From Schistosoma mansoni (Eukaryota; Platyhelminthes; Trematoda; Strigeidida; Schistosomatidae): a stretch of 64,000 bases of DNA. The position numbers and the translations under genes were made by a program. Each line of letters opens with the position of its first letter. The stretch's first letter is position 1. Positions 63,401 to 64,000 of this stretch are shown piece after piece. The notes below the pieces were generated by a model. It worked only from the letters and a program-made list of their open reading frames with translations. It did no database searches and was not told the DNA's origin. The stretch lies in NCBI RefSeq assembly GCF_000237925.1, contig NW_017386118.1, positions 1 through 64,000 of the forward strand. The letters run 5' to 3'.

Positions 63401-64000
63401 GATCGTATTCTACAGTTTGAACTCATGAAGTATGCTACCACTGCAATGTAATTAGATGTAAGTGTGTGTAGCATAAATATCTGTTCGACAAGAAGTTTAC
63501 GGTATATAGTAATCTCAAATTGACCGATCATTTTAAGTCCTACTGAGTGTTTTCACTACCACAACTCATCAACCTACATTTAGAAATCCAATAAAGTCCC
63601 ATCACTCTTTCATAAATTTGTATGGTTCAGTGGGAAAAGAACATTTTGCCTTAAAAAAAAGCTACATTCGAGCAAACAACATCCGGAAACATTTTTAAAT
63701 TGGTCGCTGAGCGAGATTCCGTTCAATTGTGTTCAGTCAATACATCTCGATGTTTTTTATATAGGCTTGATATAAATTTGGCTTAGTTATCTCGAGAACA
63801 TTATCCATTTGTTTATTTTGGTTTCAATCCGACTATTACTTCCTGTCATGTTGTTCGAAAATATCTCTCACAGTCATTTTCCATAAAAATATTACGTAAA
63901 CTTATTGATTTATTCACCTGTTTCAACACTGTTGTATGTGCCGTGAAAATCGTAGCAAAATATGTTGAGTACTTTCACTTACAAATGTGAATTCTGTAGA
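51405..64000 (-). CDS. Micro-exon gene B, cysteine-rich, paralog of genes A and C
   Basis: Exons in transcript order: probable exon 1 end from 63983 to beyond the window (donor GTAAGTG), 62478-62489 (12 nt), 61247-61261 (15), 60504-60518 (15), 56502-56516 (15), 56383-56400 (18), 55630-55647 (18), 54873-54881 (9), 54500-54526 (27), 53577-53597 (21), 52821-52838 (18), 52393-52413 (21), 51405-51419 (15). All have AG/GT borders and phase 1-1 and join without a stop. Blocks: SGW, ITCN, TFCC, TIND, QRFCC, GQFCP, KN, DPSVAVKN, RQQVLM, SKKFV, TKIKEV, QKFR. These match gene A at the same order (NPELTLKN, LRKAQM, DKLREA, QKL). No equivalent of gene A's 33-nt exon was found. The last exon is not found and may lie in or past the 50.8-kb gap. 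A LINE fills the intron between 60504 and 56516. Function is unknown; secretion is inferred from gene A. Confidence 0.78.
53225..53345 (+). repeat. Dispersed repeat end shared with 32.3 and 16.7 kb
   Basis: TTTTTCTACTCATTAGGATA to the GTCAAACCCT region matches 32245-32345 with modest divergence. It lies in an intron of gene B. Confidence 0.5.
57143..59539 (+). CDS. LINE endonuclease end plus reverse transcriptase (5'-truncated ORF2)
   Basis: One open frame of 798 codons without a start. It opens with the last endonuclease blocks (RIPTRGDNTLDLIFSR, then SSDHRIV with the conserved Asp-His of apurinic-type endonucleases). The reverse transcriptase shows YLDISKAFD, then QGSVLGPLLFLVFIND, then FADDLK with the catalytic Asp pair (58658-58669). 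The carboxyl-terminal region ends with FTCKFSRLWNNLPQS and a TAA. No frameshift is seen, so insertion is recent compared with the 19.5-kb copy. Without the front of the endonuclease it cannot move on its own, though the enzyme part could in principle be translated. Confidence 0.9.
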   Translation, partial: ARLYSCQSSNDEFLSILNLYCWSQWVRIPTRGDNTLDLIFSRDIIPLSVQVYNEFESSDHRIVTCALPIYPSYNRPIQRTCNYRDYKHTDWDLLRSLIKLSDWDEFFSCNSLTDAINIFYFIVNSCLDSCAPIKTYRISKHYELYIPAKYRNKLRRLKKRYFKSNDFTAVTQITIIFNQIKEKHRLKAINEELLALRTSSKVQNLIHLYNKRAKSTQNVDIPCILHNNSFIYDPKTIADLFSGNFANGKESINGSVSRVTCLTGNSITSISFTCLKISKVINKLKVSKCHGADGISSFLYKYGGPDIQLLLLKLFTLSMESGSYPDRWKTAYIIPRYKSGDKTDMNNYRPINITPVISRIMEKIISDELSDYLLTEQFIDDSQHGFLKNRSCMTCHFDLFNLVYSLRSQGYLVLVLYLDISKAFDMVNHQLLIGKLASYGVQNPLLAWFDSFLSNRHQIVKINSSLSNSVLVRIGVIQGSVLGPLLFLVFINDICECFSVGKSLLFADDLKVVYSFSPHELSNIRNCISTELNKVAQWCSKWQLELNTAKCGWLCFGDTSLNLNLTINGEMLSRLHTVVDLGLRYSDDLSFTEQIMKQTSKSQRLIGFITRNLHNSESRILMYKVCVRPLLEYCAFLLSSTRIKDKLRLESVQRRFTFRTLGPDSVLTYNSRCSKLGLDPLWKRRLKLNLIFFFKILNKLSFTSSQAIQYAKAPHYDIRNSLSLAKQTYSRSSLYMNYFTCKFSRLWNNLPQSIRMLNSLPLFVRSINAFCSSENALNALAPASVSYSTSEIIGTLNV
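57143..59916 (+). mobile_element. 5'-truncated CR1/Jockey-type LINE in an intron of gene B
   Basis: It starts inside the endonuclease domain and runs through the reverse transcriptase, a 3' UTR and an ATT microsatellite tail (about 59890-59916). It is in antisense orientation to gene B. The tail type and 5' truncation fit target-primed insertion. Confidence 0.88.
61700..62335 (+). mobile_element. Chimeric retroelement debris: LINE RT piece, gag piece, LINE tail
   Basis: About 61785-61850 reads FIDNTTAFDSIPKHCL, the first catalytic block of a reverse transcriptase (FxDFxKAFDxVPH) with the first Asp kept. About 62010-62105 matches the gag of the LTR element at 6150-6235 (GATCACTTATCATTATCCAA). 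The end, 62285-62335, resembles the LINE tail at 18.3 kb. The whole lies in the intron of gene B between exons 62478-62489 and 61247-61261. Confidence 0.55.
62640..63975. other. Probable intron 1 of gene B, nothing recognised
   Basis: AT-rich, no supported exon on either strand; spacing to the next exon (about 1.5 kb) matches intron 1 of gene A (1.2 kb). Confidence 0.4.

Overview
The window looks like nuclear DNA of a blood fluke, genus Schistosoma. It is AT-rich, intron-rich and full of retroelements. The clearest genus markers are SMalpha-type short repeats: a tRNA-like head followed by a hammerhead ribozyme. Copies lie at 3.4-3.7, 17.9-18.2, 24.4-24.6 and 39.5-39.7 kb. CR1-like LINEs, Penelope-like elements and a gypsy-type LTR element fit the same source. 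The species cannot be fixed from sequence alone. Two 200-base runs of N are assembly gaps.

Left part (1-11.7 kb): mostly mobile DNA. A 2.1-kb LTR retrotransposon at 5452-7551 has matching 166-bp LTRs, a 5-bp target duplication, an open gag frame and almost no pol. A decayed LINE follows at about 7.9-10.96 kb.

11.7-19.05 kb: one conventional gene, a histidine acid phosphatase with four coding exons on the + strand. All splice phases agree, one intron is only 35 nt, and the last exon encodes a membrane anchor. A decayed LINE copy lies just downstream.

25-64 kb: this is the most interesting part. It holds a cluster of three paralogous micro-exon genes, reconstructed here from splice signals, phase and cross-copy similarity. 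Gene A is on + (36.7-46.8 kb). Gene C is on - (31.0-25.0 kb) and diverges from A. Gene B is on - (about 64-51.4 kb) and converges on A. In gene A the first exon encodes a signal peptide behind a TATA box and the last exon is 62 nt; every other recognised exon in the three genes is 9-33 nt. Nearly all are multiples of three in phase 1-1, separated by introns of about 0.1-6 kb. Equivalent exons line up between copies and encode short cysteine-rich blocks, including a shared CC-x4-C motif that recalls the end of Ly6/three-finger domains. Transposons have landed only in introns: a LINE in B, Penelope-like DNA in C, and SMalpha and a foldback in A. These genes are probably secreted parasite proteins that could vary by exon skipping. 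The family name and function are not identified.

The remaining stretches (about 0.14-2.5, 3.7-5.4, 20.5-23.4, 32.3-36.6, 46.9-48.3, 49.1-50.7 and 62.5-63.97 kb) show no gene I can support.
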